From NCBI RefSeq assembly GCF_002959915.1, contig NZ_PPDE01000008.1, positions 558,001 to 622,000 of the forward strand: DNA of 64,000 bases, read 5' to 3'. A program made the position numbers and the translations under genes. Below the pieces are notes generated by a model that was not told the DNA's origin, made no database searches, and saw only the letters and a program-made list of their open reading frames with translations. Position 1 is the first letter of the stretch. The number at the start of each line of letters is the position of its first letter. The DNA comes from Veillonella atypica KON. Lineage in GTDB: Bacteria > Bacillota > Negativicutes > Veillonellales > Veillonellaceae. Below are positions 18,464-27,631 of this stretch, in pieces.

Positions 18464-19458
18464 TAGTTATCCCTCCTCAATAGATATAAGAAGAATGGCG
18501 CCCCGAAGAATGCCATGATAATGCCAACAGGTACCTCAATTGGACTCCACATAACACGCCCTACCGTATCACTAACAACGAGGACGAGTGCCCCTAATAA
18601 TGCAGAGCCTGGGAGTAAATACGCATAATCATTACCGATGATAAGTCGTAACATATGCGGTATAACGAGGCCTACGAATCCGATTAAGCCCGCAATACTA
18701 ACGGCACCTGCTGCTAATAGAGCCGCAACAGCAGTCATAATAAACCGCGTTTGTTCTACCTTAAGGCCTAGGCCCTTTGCTGTTTCATCACCTAAACTTA
18801 AAATAGTAAGACGTTTGGCACCTAAACAGGCAAAAATAAGACCGACTAACGCGTATGGGAACAGAACCTCTACTTGAGGCCAACTGCGTGCAGCCAAGCC
18901 CCCTACCATCCAAAGTAAGGCTCCTTGCACACGATCTCCATAGAATACAAGTAGTGCAGAAATACCAGAGCCTAAAAAAGCAGCCACCGCGACACCAGCC
19001 AAGATGATACGGCTTGGGCGTACACCATTCTTCCAAGCAAGAGCATATACCATCAACGCCGCAGCCATAGCACCTATAAAGGCGACGAGAGGCACAATAT
19101 GATCATAGCCAGGGAAAAGAATAAATATAATAACACCGGCAAGTCCGGCACCAGATGACACCCCAACAATTTGAGGATCTGCTAAAGGGTTCTTCATAAC
19201 CGCCTGTAAAATGGCACCCGATACAGCTAAACAAGCACCAACTAATGCAGCAACAATATTACGAGGCAACCTAATATTCCAAATAATTTGCGATGCTGTA
19301 TCTGTTAGCTCACTAGCCCACAATGTGTGCCAAATCTCCGATAGTGAAACCGGTGTGGAACCCCAAATCAGCGAGATAATCATGCTAGCTATGACAGCAA
19401 TAACCAAGACAATAATAACTGATATACGAAATAGTTTTCGTTCATTCAGAGAGTCCAC
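18463..19458 (-). CDS. ABC transporter permease, FecCD/BtuC type
   Basis: Integral membrane permease, 331 residues with the 8-10 hydrophobic helices of the FecCD family and typical segments RLPRNIVAALVGACLAVSG, NPLADPQIVGVSSGAG and GLIGFVGLVIPHMLR. A TTG at 19479 extends the frame, but the GTG at 19458 has AAAGGAGAGG upstream and gives the better start. Coupled to the ATPase gene; the binding protein is encoded convergently at 16669-17610. Confidence 0.92.
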   Translation of the reverse strand: MDSLNERKLFRISVIIVLVIAVIASMIISLIWGSTPVSLSEIWHTLWASELTDTASQIIWNIRLPRNIVAALVGACLAVSGAILQAVMKNPLADPQIVGVSSGAGLAGVIIFILFPGYDHIVPLVAFIGAMAAALMVYALAWKNGVRPSRIILAGVAVAAFLGSGISALLVFYGDRVQGALLWMVGGLAARSWPQVEVLFPYALVGLIFACLGAKRLTILSLGDETAKGLGLKVEQTRFIMTAVAALLAAGAVSIAGLIGFVGLVIPHMLRLIIGNDYAYLLPGSALLGALVLVVSDTVGRVMWSPIEVPVGIIMAFFGAPFFLYLLRRDN

Positions 19459-19536
19459 AGTAACCTCTCCTTTCACCAATACATGGTACTATCAGCACCC
19501 GTATTATACATATAAACCTCATAATAGATATAGTAA

Positions 19537-19572
19537 AACCCGAATCGCCCCCAATAAGCAACGATTCGGGTT
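19537..19572. terminator. Terminator after the corrin operon
   Basis: Stem AACCCGAATCG / CGATTCGGGTT, 11 bp, with TTTTA beyond on the minus strand, just after the cbiC stop. Confidence 0.85.
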
Positions 19573-19577
19573 ACTTT

Positions 19578-20243
19578 TTATTTAGATTCTTTGCCTTCTA
19601 CGAAGAGCATATCGTTGCGTTTTACATCTGTGTAAAGTAATGCATTACATACGGATGCTGCAATTGGGCTACCACCCTTGTTACCTTTTACAGTGATATA
19701 AGGAACTGGGGATACTTCCATCAAATAATCTTTGGATTCAGCAGCGCCAACAAAGCCTACAGGAATACCGATGATAAGAGCTGGTTTAATACCTTCTTCA
19801 AGAGCAAGGCGCAATACTTCGTACAATGCAGTTGGTGCATTACCGATAGCAACGATTTGGCCTTCTAATTGTTTGCCAAATGTGCGCATAGCAGCGATAG
19901 AACGTGTTACGCCCAATTCTTTAGCCATTTTAGCTACATTTTCATCTTTGATTAAGCAATGTACTTCATTACCACGAAGTTTAAGAGCCGGTTTAGAAAT
20001 ACCTGTGCGAACCATTTCTACGTCAGTGTAAATATCTGCACCATTGTCTAATGCTTCAATACCTTTTTGAACAGCGTCAGGGCTCATTTTTACGAGTTGA
20101 GCATATTCAACGTCACCAGATGCGTGAACTGTACGAGATACAACGCGTACTTCATCATCGGTTAAACCTAAATCCTTTACATAATCGTAAATGATTTCCA
20201 TACTTTTATCTTCAATGGCTTTAGGATTTTTAACGTAATCCAT
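19578..20243 (-). CDS. cbiC: Precorrin-8X / cobalt-precorrin-8 methylmutase
   Basis: Moves the C11 methyl to C12, giving cobyrinic acid. 221 residues: MDYVKNPKAIEDKSMEII at the start, then VVSRTVHASGDVEYA with the family's catalytic His, and GIPVGFVGAAESK near residue 165. The frame extends to 20276, but the ATG at 20243 has GGGAGGAC seven bases upstream. Overlaps the end of cbiJ by 14 bp. Last gene of the operon before a terminator. Confidence 0.95.
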   Translation of the reverse strand: MDYVKNPKAIEDKSMEIIYDYVKDLGLTDDEVRVVSRTVHASGDVEYAQLVKMSPDAVQKGIEALDNGADIYTDVEMVRTGISKPALKLRGNEVHCLIKDENVAKMAKELGVTRSIAAMRTFGKQLEGQIVAIGNAPTALYEVLRLALEEGIKPALIIGIPVGFVGAAESKDYLMEVSPVPYITVKGNKGGSPIAASVCNALLYTDVKRNDMLFVEGKESK

Positions 20244-21018
20244 TAGTGTCCTCCCATAATTTGAAAAATTCATCATTCGATGATACCACAGGGCATTCTA
20301 GTTTCACCCGTGGACGATCGATAACAATAACGTGGATGCCAAGGTCGATGGCAGCCTGTAATTTCGTATCTGCCCCACCTACGAGGCCAGAGTTTTTCAT
20401 AACCACAACGCTCGCCTTTGTATCGTGGAACATAATACGATTCATATCGTAAGAAAATGGACCTTGTACGGCAACGATACGTTTAGGACTCACATTGAGG
20501 TCTTCCATCATTTGCAACACCTCAGCAGTTGGCAAAATACGTGTCCACACTTCACAGTCTTGTAAGGCCTCAGACTTAGCAAAGATGTGCATCGTCTTAC
20601 TACCAGTAGTCAAATATACATGATTGTTATTTTCCTTTGCCAATTTGCCGGCTAAATTAGCTGCTTCTGTTTCATCAACTACGATATGCAACTTATCATA
20701 GTCTGGCAATGGTACCTCTTTTCGTTCAAACCGAACAAAAGGGATACCCACCGCCTTAGCTGCATCTTGAGCCGTTGCAGTCACAATAGCTGCATACGGA
20801 TGGCTTGCATCAATGAGTAGGCGCACATTATGCTCCTTAATCAACTGTTGCATAGCCTCTTGATCGAGGCGCCCCGTATGAACCGTAATGCCTTCATGAG
20901 CGGCCAATTCCGCCCCATATTGGCTCACTACCGTCACGAGAACCTCTTCACCGGTTCGTTCTTGGATATCTACCGCTAAGGTTCGACCATCCAAGGTACC
21001 AGCGATGACCCAAATCAT
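20230..21018 (-). CDS. cbiJ: Precorrin-6A / cobalt-precorrin-6A reductase
   Basis: NAD(P)H-dependent reduction of the corrin macrocycle. 262 residues starting MIWVIAGTLDGRTLAVDI, with the family segments LLIDASHPYAAIVTATA, PFVRFERKE, VAVQGPFSYDMNRIMF and VVMKNSGLVGGADTK. Starts with an ATGA overlap on the cbiH stop. Confidence 0.93.
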   Translation of the reverse strand: MIWVIAGTLDGRTLAVDIQERTGEEVLVTVVSQYGAELAAHEGITVHTGRLDQEAMQQLIKEHNVRLLIDASHPYAAIVTATAQDAAKAVGIPFVRFERKEVPLPDYDKLHIVVDETEAANLAGKLAKENNNHVYLTTGSKTMHIFAKSEALQDCEVWTRILPTAEVLQMMEDLNVSPKRIVAVQGPFSYDMNRIMFHDTKASVVVMKNSGLVGGADTKLQAAIDLGIHVIVIDRPRVKLECPVVSSNDEFFKLWEDTNGLR

Positions 21019-21839
21019 AATTTGTAACCTCGAGGTGTAATCATACGACCATTTTCAACATAAGTTTGGCTGTTACCAATGATAACAAGTGTTTGCATAT
21101 CTACTTCTTCTTTTGTGAAGTTTTCAAGATCAGAAATCACCATATGCTGACCTGGACGACCTGCTTTTTGCACGATGCCTACAGGTGTTTTAGGGTCGCG
21201 GTATTTAAGAACGATTTCACGTACTTCATCTAAATGAGTTACGCGTTTTTTACTACGTGGATTATACAAGGAAATAACCATATCCCCTTGTGCGCAGAGG
21301 TCAGCACGTTTTTTAATTAGATCCCAAGGTGTCATCAAATCGCTAAGGGAAATAACGGCAAAGTCATGCATCAAAGGTGCACCCAATACAGAGGCTGCTA
21401 CGTTGACAGCACTAAGACCTGGAACGATATCCACGGAAGGGCGTTTGTCTGCTGGTACTTTATTAGCCAATTCCAATACAAGACCAGCCATGCCGTACAC
21501 GCCGGAGTCACCAGAGGATACAACTACTACTTGGTGACCTTCTACAGCCAAATCAACGGCTTGTTGGCAACGATCCACTTCTTGCATCATCGCTGTACCT
21601 ACCGTTTGTTTACCTGCGATAAGGTCTTTAATCAAATCAAGATATGTTAAATAACCGACTACACGATCTGCCGCTAAAATCGCTTCCCGTGCTTGTGGTG
21701 TCATAAATTCAGCGTCCCCAGGTCCAATGCCGATTACTTTGATGTTACCTGTGCAATGGCTACCGTTGTTTTGGGATACACCGTTTTGTGCTGTATTAAT
21801 ATTTGGCTCTTGGCCGCTAGTAATGCTGTTGTCTCGCAT
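21015..21839 (-). CDS. cbiH: Precorrin-3B / cobalt-factor III C17-methyltransferase
   Basis: SAM-dependent C17 methylation with ring contraction. Tetrapyrrole methylase core GNIKVIGIGPGDAEFMTPQA, later SSGDSGVYGMAGL, IVPGLSAVNVAAS and SLYNPRSKKR. No ATG, GTG or TTG occurs in frame next to the conserved core; the nearest usable ATG is at 21839 with AGGAGTAGGAAACGT upstream, which adds about 35 unconserved residues and a 106-bp overlap with the end of cbiG. 274 residues. Confidence 0.9.
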   Translation of the reverse strand: MRDNSITSGQEPNINTAQNGVSQNNGSHCTGNIKVIGIGPGDAEFMTPQAREAILAADRVVGYLTYLDLIKDLIAGKQTVGTAMMQEVDRCQQAVDLAVEGHQVVVVSSGDSGVYGMAGLVLELANKVPADKRPSVDIVPGLSAVNVAASVLGAPLMHDFAVISLSDLMTPWDLIKKRADLCAQGDMVISLYNPRSKKRVTHLDEVREIVLKYRDPKTPVGIVQKAGRPGQHMVISDLENFTKEEVDMQTLVIIGNSQTYVENGRMITPRGYKL

Positions 21840-22855
21840 ACGTTTCCTACTCCTATTGTTCCTTTTACAAATGTGGATTCTTTTAAATCCTGTTCTTCTA
21901 TAACGGGTGCTATCTCTTCTTGTGTGTAGAAATGAATAGCCCACCCTAATTCGTTTACGGCCTCTAATAGACCGACTTCATCTTGTTTCACAATAACCGA
22001 TGCAGCTGTGACGATGCTTTTTGGTGAAAGCTTATGCGTCTGTAGAGATTGTGTAATGGCATCCAGTATGAGCTCCTTTGGCGTATCTCGGCGACAACCG
22101 ATGCCCATCGTATACGTACGAGGGCGTAAGATGAGTTGCTCTGTATACTCAGGAATCACCTTATCTGTTATCACTACGCGACGAACACCATCAGTCTCAG
22201 GCAATGTAAATACATCTACCACCTGAACAGTGCCATGCGTACCGATATGTAATGCAGCAGCATCGCGTAACCGATTAGCATCGACTAAGGTTTCATCGAT
22301 GTAGTAGTTGACGCTTTCACCAGCCACAACAGCAGAATTAACATCCACTAATGTGTGAAAATCGTCGACCAACAGATGCTCGTGGCGCGCCAACACGTCA
22401 GGCGCTGGCAATCCATTAACATCCGTCGCCGTTGTAATAACAGGGTCCGCATCTATGGCCAGCGAAATGGACTGCGTCCATTCGTTGGCGCCCCCAAGGT
22501 GACCAGATAACAAACTGATAACATGATGACCGGCCTCATCCATTACGACGATGGCAGGATCCTTAGATTTATGCTCAATATACGGTGCAATCATGCGCAC
22601 TACGATACCGAGTGCCATAATGCATAACACTTGATCGTAATCTTTGAAAATCTGCCCTATGTGATGTTTGAGAGAATCAAAATAGATAGCCTCACCACCA
22701 GAGGGACGGTTTTCCTTTTCATAACAGTCCGCATGAGGAGCTACCAAAGACTTGATACGTTGCCCCAGCCTTGCACCGCGTTCAGACACAGAAAGAATAG
22801 CAGTTCTATTCGTCTTTGCTCCTGTCATAGGCGCATCAGATTCTAGTTCTTTCAT
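21734..22855 (-). CDS. cbiG: Cobalt-precorrin-5A hydrolase
   Basis: Opens the delta-lactone and releases acetaldehyde during ring contraction in the anaerobic pathway. 373 residues with the CbiG N-terminal part (KTNRTAILSVSERGARLG, IMALGIVVRMIAPYIEHKSKD), a central ISLLSGHLGGANEWTQ segment and a C-terminal GIGCRRDTPKELILDAI domain. The frame runs up to 22891, but the ATG at 22855, four bases after the cbiF stop and with AAGGA upstream, is preferred. Its 3' end overlaps cbiH by 106 bp. Confidence 0.93.
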   Translation of the reverse strand: MKELESDAPMTGAKTNRTAILSVSERGARLGQRIKSLVAPHADCYEKENRPSGGEAIYFDSLKHHIGQIFKDYDQVLCIMALGIVVRMIAPYIEHKSKDPAIVVMDEAGHHVISLLSGHLGGANEWTQSISLAIDADPVITTATDVNGLPAPDVLARHEHLLVDDFHTLVDVNSAVVAGESVNYYIDETLVDANRLRDAAALHIGTHGTVQVVDVFTLPETDGVRRVVITDKVIPEYTEQLILRPRTYTMGIGCRRDTPKELILDAITQSLQTHKLSPKSIVTAASVIVKQDEVGLLEAVNELGWAIHFYTQEEIAPVIEEQDLKESTFVKGTIGVGNVCETTALLAAKSQILIQHKTVYPKTTVAIAQVTSK

Positions 22856-22859
22856 CACA

Positions 22860-23621
22860 CTAGTCCTTAGCACTACGATACATATGGGCAAAGCCCTTAT
22901 CGTAAAGCTTAGATAATTCGTATTCGCTGTCTAGTACATGACTAACAACGATCATAGCTTGACGTAATACGCCTTCTTCAGCCACGATATCCGCAATGGT
23001 TTCCAATGTACCGCGGATGATGCGTTGGTCTGGCCAAGAAGCTTTCACTACGATAGCTACAGGTGTTGTTTTATCATAACCGCCTTCGATAAGTTCAGCT
23101 ACTACCTTATCTAGCATTTGAACGCTAAGGAAGATACACATGGTCGCTTCATGAGCCGCCAACATGCGCAATTTTTCCTTTGGAGGCATTGGTGTACGGC
23201 CTTCCATGCGCGTAATAATTACAGTTTGAGATACATTTGGCAATGTATACTCTTGTTTCAACGCCGCTGCTGTAGCGAGGAACGAACTTACGCCAGGCAC
23301 CACTTCATAGGTAATACCCATGCCAGCCAAAGCATCCATTTGCTCTTGAATAGCACCGTAAATAGCAGGGTCGCCAGTGTGCAAACGGACAACCTTTTTG
23401 CCTTCTGCTACGGCAGCTTTCATAACAGCCAATACCTCATCAAGGTTCATAGTGGCACTGTTATGAATTTCACAACCTGGTTTACAAGCCTCTAAAATAG
23501 CAGGGTTTACCAAGGAACCGGCATAGATGACAACGTCGGCCTCTTGCACTAAACGATACCCTTTTCGCGTAATAAGCTCTGGATCCCCAGGGCCTGCGCC
23601 TACAATATGTACGTCAACCAT
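22860..23621 (-). CDS. cbiF: Precorrin-4 / cobalt-precorrin-4 C11-methyltransferase
   Basis: SAM-dependent C11 methylation. 253 residues beginning MVDVHIVGAGPGDPELITRKG, then YAGSLVNPAIL, LHTGDPAIYGAIQEQ and VPGVSSFLATAAALKQEYT, all typical of CbiF/CobM. The ATG at 23621 has AAGGAGAG upstream; an upstream in-frame ATG at 23657 lacks one. One base separates it from the cbiT stop. Confidence 0.95.
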   Translation of the reverse strand: MVDVHIVGAGPGDPELITRKGYRLVQEADVVIYAGSLVNPAILEACKPGCEIHNSATMNLDEVLAVMKAAVAEGKKVVRLHTGDPAIYGAIQEQMDALAGMGITYEVVPGVSSFLATAAALKQEYTLPNVSQTVIITRMEGRTPMPPKEKLRMLAAHEATMCIFLSVQMLDKVVAELIEGGYDKTTPVAIVVKASWPDQRIIRGTLETIADIVAEEGVLRQAMIVVSHVLDSEYELSKLYDKGFAHMYRSAKD

Positions 23622-23622
23622 A

Positions 23623-24210
23623 TTACTCTCCTTCTGCGATACGCGTTGCAGATACAATAAAAATTGGACTCAATGGGTCCAACAAATGATATGGACCAGC
23701 CTTACGATAGCGGCTAATGGACATTTGGTACCCTTCATAGGTGAAAGGACGACCTTTCAACTCTTTTAAAATGGTATAACCCGTTTCCATCGTTACCGCC
23801 GTTACAACAAGGCGACCGCCTACCTTTAACAACCGTTGTACTTCATCCATAATGCCAGTCATACCGCCAGCACTGCCGCCGATAATAACCGCATCAAGCT
23901 CAGGTAAATCTTCCATACCCTCCGGAGCTTTGGATTTTATAACAGTCATATTATTTACATTGAATTTCTTCATATTTTCATGAATCAACTCAATGCCTTT
24001 ATCAAAACGTTCGATAGCATATACATGACCTTTAGGTGCCGCTAAGGCAGCTTCAATAGAAATCGAACCCGTACCAGCCCCCACATCAAGAACGATGCTA
24101 TCTTCTTCGATACGTGCCTCATTCATAACGGCTTTGCGAATCTCGCATTTCGTCATCGGCACGTCACCGCGTATAAATTCCTCATCAGGAATTCCAAAAA
24201 AATGTCTCAT
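23623..24210 (-). CDS. cbiT: Cobalt-precorrin-6B C15-methyltransferase (decarboxylating)
   Basis: Methylates C15 and decarboxylates the C12 side chain. 195 residues, class I methyltransferase fold: GIPDEEFIRGDVPMTKCEIR at the N-terminus, SAM loop LDVGAGTGSISIEAA, then VIIGGSAGGM. Overlaps cbiE by four bases (ATGA). In some bacteria CbiT is fused to CbiE; here they are separate. Confidence 0.94.
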   Translation of the reverse strand: MRHFFGIPDEEFIRGDVPMTKCEIRKAVMNEARIEEDSIVLDVGAGTGSISIEAALAAPKGHVYAIERFDKGIELIHENMKKFNVNNMTVIKSKAPEGMEDLPELDAVIIGGSAGGMTGIMDEVQRLLKVGGRLVVTAVTMETGYTILKELKGRPFTYEGYQMSISRYRKAGPYHLLDPLSPIFIVSATRIAEGE

Positions 24211-24833
24211 CCTAGTACCACCATTACAGAATGACCAAATCCTTCGAGTTCTGTAAGAACCTCTAGCGTGGAGTCTACGATTTTCTCATCGTCATAACTC
24301 AATCGCTCAAGGGCTGCAGCTCTCGTTTCTTTTGGCCAACCTGCATCTATTAAAATACGCGCAATATGCGCTGGATTATATTCAGGATCCGTTAAGAACC
24401 CCATCTTTTTTCCCGCTTCATATACGAGTCTTTCAGACGCTGGTTGGCGTCCGTGAAAGCTCATTAAATCCGCATCATGCCACACTTCGTTAAGGCGTGC
24501 AAAGGCAAATGTCATGGAACTAATGCCTGGCACCACTTCAATGCGTGTGGTAGGAAATTTCTTTTTCAAATACGGTAACAAGCTATAGTAGCCCGTATCA
24601 CCGCTGACCATAACCACAACATCATGGTCGTGAAGTTCACGCTCGATTTGTTCGGATAACCAACTTAGTTTCCCCGTTACAGGATACGTAATCTGTCCGG
24701 GTTCCTTAAAATCCTCCAAGGAGCGTTCACTACCTACCAAAACGGTAGCATGTTTAATTAAATTAAGGCCTTTAGGCACCACATAATCAGGATTGCCCGG
24801 ACCAATGCCTACGATATACAAGGTATGTGCCAA
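24207..24833 (-). CDS. cbiE: Cobalt-precorrin-7 C5-methyltransferase
   Basis: 208 residues, tetrapyrrole methylase with GIGPGNPDYVVPKG, VMVSGDTGYYSLLPYL, VVPGISSMTFAFARL and the SFHGRQP motif of CbiE. Its start lies 25 bp inside the end of cbiD, indicating coupling. Confidence 0.94.
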   Translation of the reverse strand: MAHTLYIVGIGPGNPDYVVPKGLNLIKHATVLVGSERSLEDFKEPGQITYPVTGKLSWLSEQIERELHDHDVVVMVSGDTGYYSLLPYLKKKFPTTRIEVVPGISSMTFAFARLNEVWHDADLMSFHGRQPASERLVYEAGKKMGFLTDPEYNPAHIARILIDAGWPKETRAAALERLSYDDEKIVDSTLEVLTELEGFGHSVMVVLG

Positions 24834-25927
24834 TGTTCTAGCTCTCCTATCTCTTTTGCATGCTTATCCATAGCCAAAATCTCACCCTTTAATGTGGTAA
24901 TAATGATACCTACCTCAGCCTCATTGGCAATATATCGTTCACTGCGCATAGATGCGCGGTCTACTACACGTTGATATACACCGGTAAGGCCTTCTCGTTC
25001 TAATATAGGGAACGTAGATTCTGTAGTTTGGCAATTAAATAACTCTTCACACACCGCTTGGGATGCTCCTTCAAGAGCTGCATAGGCTACAATACTTTCC
25101 ATACGACCATCGCTCATGCGATTATGGGTATGGAAACTTCCGCTAGCAAGCTTAATAAGTTTACCAATATGACCGATAATCAAGATACGTTTAAAGCCAA
25201 TATGCACGGCTTGTTCAAGCATAAATCCGATGAAATTGCTGGTTTCAGCCATTTGGTTCTTATGGATACCGAGCACTTGTTCCGCTAAATCTTGACCGAT
25301 ACGCCCCGGTACGAGAACTGCCGTTTCGCAGCCATTGGCTTTCATTACCTTTAACTGAGGCACAAGAGAATTCTTAAACCCTTCTTCACTCATCGGCTTA
25401 ACGATACCCGTTGTACCGATAATGGAAATACCACCTTCGATACCCAGCGTATGGTTCAACGTCTTCTTAGCCAACACCTTACCATTAGGAACGCTTACTG
25501 TTACCGTCACACCTTGACCTTGCGTACAAAACTCTTCAAATACGAGTTTCATCATCGCTCTAGGGCCCGGATTAATGGCCGGTTGTCCAGGGGGCATGGC
25601 AAGACCGGGTTTCGTAACCGTACCGACACCAAAGCCAGCTCGAAAACGTAGCTTGCCTGTGTCATCAAGGGTCACCGTCGTTTCCACATCATTGCCATGG
25701 GTCACATCTGGATCGTCACCGCCATCCTTCATCACAGTCGCCTTTGCCTCTGTTTCGGATATGATTTCCACAGATTTAATAGGTACCTCAATGAATTGAC
25801 CTTGCGGATTCTCAATGACAACCTTGTCCACAATATTGTGTTCTAAGAGGGCCAATAAACCTGCTTTCATGCCTGCCGTAGCACATGAACCGGTCGTATA
25901 ACCACCCTTCATGTCCTCTACTCTCAT
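24809..25927 (-). CDS. cbiD: Cobalt-precorrin-5B C1-methyltransferase
   Basis: C1 methylation specific to the anaerobic B12 route. 372 residues starting MRVEDMKGGYTTGSCATAGMKAG, then MKDGGDDPDVTHG, PAINPGPRAMM and GHIGKLIKLASGSFHTHN, diagnostic of CbiD. AGGAGGCGCT precedes the ATG, and a long hairpin sits directly in front of that ribosome site (25943-25982). First cbi gene of the run cbiDETFGHJC. Confidence 0.96.
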   Translation of the reverse strand: MRVEDMKGGYTTGSCATAGMKAGLLALLEHNIVDKVVIENPQGQFIEVPIKSVEIISETEAKATVMKDGGDDPDVTHGNDVETTVTLDDTGKLRFRAGFGVGTVTKPGLAMPPGQPAINPGPRAMMKLVFEEFCTQGQGVTVTVSVPNGKVLAKKTLNHTLGIEGGISIIGTTGIVKPMSEEGFKNSLVPQLKVMKANGCETAVLVPGRIGQDLAEQVLGIHKNQMAETSNFIGFMLEQAVHIGFKRILIIGHIGKLIKLASGSFHTHNRMSDGRMESIVAYAALEGASQAVCEELFNCQTTESTFPILEREGLTGVYQRVVDRASMRSERYIANEAEVGIIITTLKGEILAMDKHAKEIGELEHWHIPCIS

Positions 25928-25931
25928 AGCG

Positions 25932-25982
25932 CCTCCTACACCGATAGGGTTAGCGATTCACTGGAATCAATCTAACCCTATC
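25932..25982 (-). promoter_or_regulatory. Hairpin plus GGTGTAGGAGG ribosome-site module before cbiD
   Basis: An 11-bp perfect stem GATAGGGTTAG / CTAACCCTATC (25943-25953 with 25972-25982) encloses a second stem GATTC / GAATC. On the mRNA it directly abuts GGUGUAGGAGG. No U-run follows, so it does not look like a simple terminator; it may adjust stability or translation between yajQ and cbiD. The same module, with a different stem, precedes yajQ. Confidence 0.55.
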
Positions 25983-25998
25983 TCTTATGCTTATATAA

Positions 25999-26493
25999 TT
26001 AGGAACGGAAGTTAACGAATTGCAATTCAACCGGTACATCCAATTGTTTTAACATTTGGATAACCGCTTGCAAATCATCCTTATCCTTGCCAGATACGCG
26101 CACTTGATCCTCTTGGATAGACGCTTGTACCTTAAGCTTCATATTTTTGATTGCCTTTACTACTTCTTTAGCATTTTCTTTTGTAATGCCTTTTTTAATA
26201 GTAATCACTTGGCGTACAGTGGCACCAGCAGCAGGCTCAATCTTACCAAAATCAAGGTTCTTAACCGCTACATTACGCTTAACCATTTTGCCTTTTAATA
26301 CATCGATAATAGCGTTCAATTTATATTCGTCATCACCGATGATTTTAATGGTATCACCGTCAAGGCTAATTTCAGCTTTAGAACCGCGGAAATCATAACG
26401 CGTACCAATCTCTTTCTTCGCTTGGTTTACCGCATTATCCACCTCTTGCATATCCACTTCGGATACAACGTCAAAGGAACAATCTTTAGCCAT
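25999..26493 (-). CDS. yajQ: YajQ family nucleotide-binding protein
   Basis: 164 residues, [20 protein letters not shown] at the start, followed by the YajQ pattern ([28 protein letters not shown] and a C-terminal [10 protein letters not shown]). YajQ proteins bind nucleotides, and some bind c-di-GMP; the role here is not known. The frame extends to 26535, but the ATG at 26493 has AGGAGGTATAAA upstream. 71 bp ahead of cbiD on the same strand and possibly co-transcribed with it. Confidence 0.92.
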   Translation of the reverse strand: MAKDCSFDVVSEVDMQEVDNAVNQAKKEIGTRYDFRGSKAEISLDGDTIKIIGDDEYKLNAIIDVLKGKMVKRNVAVKNLDFGKIEPAAGATVRQVITIKKGITKENAKEVVKAIKNMKLKVQASIQEDQVRVSGKDKDDLQAVIQMLKQLDVPVELQFVNFRS

Positions 26494-26499
26494 TTTATA

Positions 26500-26534
26500 C
26501 CTCCTACACCTGAACCCGTTGGGCATGGGGTTCA
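26500..26534 (-). promoter_or_regulatory. Hairpin plus GGTGTAGGAGG module before yajQ
   Basis: Stem TGAACCC / GGGTTCA (26511-26517 with 26528-26534) directly abutting GGTGTAGGAGG (26500-26510 on the minus strand), the same layout as before cbiD. Confidence 0.45.
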
Positions 26535-26706
26535 CGCATTATTTTCATCATCATCCACGTATTCATTGAATGGAATACATCTATATAATTATATCGTAAA
26601 TTATCAATATTTACTAGGAATTCAAATAATTAGATTATGATGATTTTTCATTAATCTAGATACAATAATTATCTTCCCATCCTATTATCTTTATATAATC
26701 AACTAA

Positions 26707-26750
26707 AATACCCAATAGCAATATTTTAAAATTTATCACTATTGGGTATT
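26707..26750 (-). terminator. Terminator after the exported protein gene at 26766
   Basis: 12-bp stem AATACCCAATAG / CTATTGGGTATT with a TTTT tail on the minus strand. Confidence 0.75.
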
Positions 26751-26765
26751 AATACTACTTATATT

Positions 26766-27482
26766 TTATTTAATTGGTAAAACAATATTTTGACCAGTAG
26801 GTTGACTTGGATTCATAGCATTAGGCAAATCTTCCACGGTTGTATTTAGATCTGTATCAGTAGATACAAGAGCTACAAATTTTTGGCCAGGTTCATAGTA
26901 AATATTAGTCCCTTTCATGAACAAGCCACCAACCAAACTTACTGCAGCAGCAACGGCAACTGCTCCATTATCAGAATGGCCCTTTCCTTTAACTTCTGCA
27001 GTTAATGGAACATTTACACCATTAATAGTCTTAATGCTATCAATTTTAAACTCTAAACGACCTTTGCGTCCAAGCATACCATTTTTTCTTGCTTTTGTAA
27101 TTGTCCCTAATACCTCTTGGTTTGCTGGAATAACAACTACATCATTAATTAGTAAATTTTCTATGGTCTTTAATCTAAAGGTATTTCCTTCTTTGCTTTT
27201 CTTAGAACTAATAGGATCGATTAATTCTAAATTAATATTTGTATCTTTAGGAATATACGCATGTCCAGCAGCAACAGATGATGTCTTTACAGTTGCCGTA
27301 GTTTCACCACTCTTTAACAACTGAATACGATTAACTCCAGATGGTAATTCTGTCTTAACTACAGATTCTTGCATCGCACTTGGTGCACTTGTATCTTCTG
27401 CTGAAGCAGTCAGTGGTAATGCACAAGAAACACTAAGACAACCTACAACCAAAAGTTTTAATAATGCTTTAGATGTTTTCAT
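26766..27482 (-). CDS. Exported protein of unknown function
   Basis: 238 residues with a signal peptide (MKTSKALLKLLVVGCLSVSC..., cleavage near ASA-ED). The ATG at 27482 has GGAGGAATAT upstream and is chosen over 27500. The mature part has a beta-rich block (about 85-165) with TFRLKTIENLLINDVVVIP and GRLEFKIDSI, reminiscent of exported proteins whose domain stabilises envelope complexes, but no family was recognised. A glycine/alanine-rich hydrophobic stretch (GAVAVAAAVSLVGGLF) lies near 180-195 and could be membrane-associated. Single-gene unit with its own terminator. Confidence 0.7.
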   Translation of the reverse strand: MKTSKALLKLLVVGCLSVSCALPLTASAEDTSAPSAMQESVVKTELPSGVNRIQLLKSGETTATVKTSSVAAGHAYIPKDTNINLELIDPISSKKSKEGNTFRLKTIENLLINDVVVIPANQEVLGTITKARKNGMLGRKGRLEFKIDSIKTINGVNVPLTAEVKGKGHSDNGAVAVAAAVSLVGGLFMKGTNIYYEPGQKFVALVSTDTDLNTTVEDLPNAMNPSQPTGQNIVLPIK

Positions 27483-27631
27483 ATATTCCTCCAAAAGCAA
27501 ATAAATTCACAAGCCAATTTATAACTACAGTATAGCACATTATGAAAAATTAATGAATTCCTCATTTATTGTTAAACAACATAATATACTAGGATAACCA
27601 ATACATAAATTTTTATTATAATACAATCTAT

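Noticed and set aside
20246-25799. Plus-strand frames opposite the cbi genes
   Set aside because: Every one lies opposite a well-conserved enzyme gene; no independent signals.
25928-26765. Cobalamin riboswitch before the cbiD operon
   Set aside because: Only hairpin modules and normal ribosome sites seen; the GCCACTG box and the usual B12 element were not found here, nor before the operons at 4744 and 15522.
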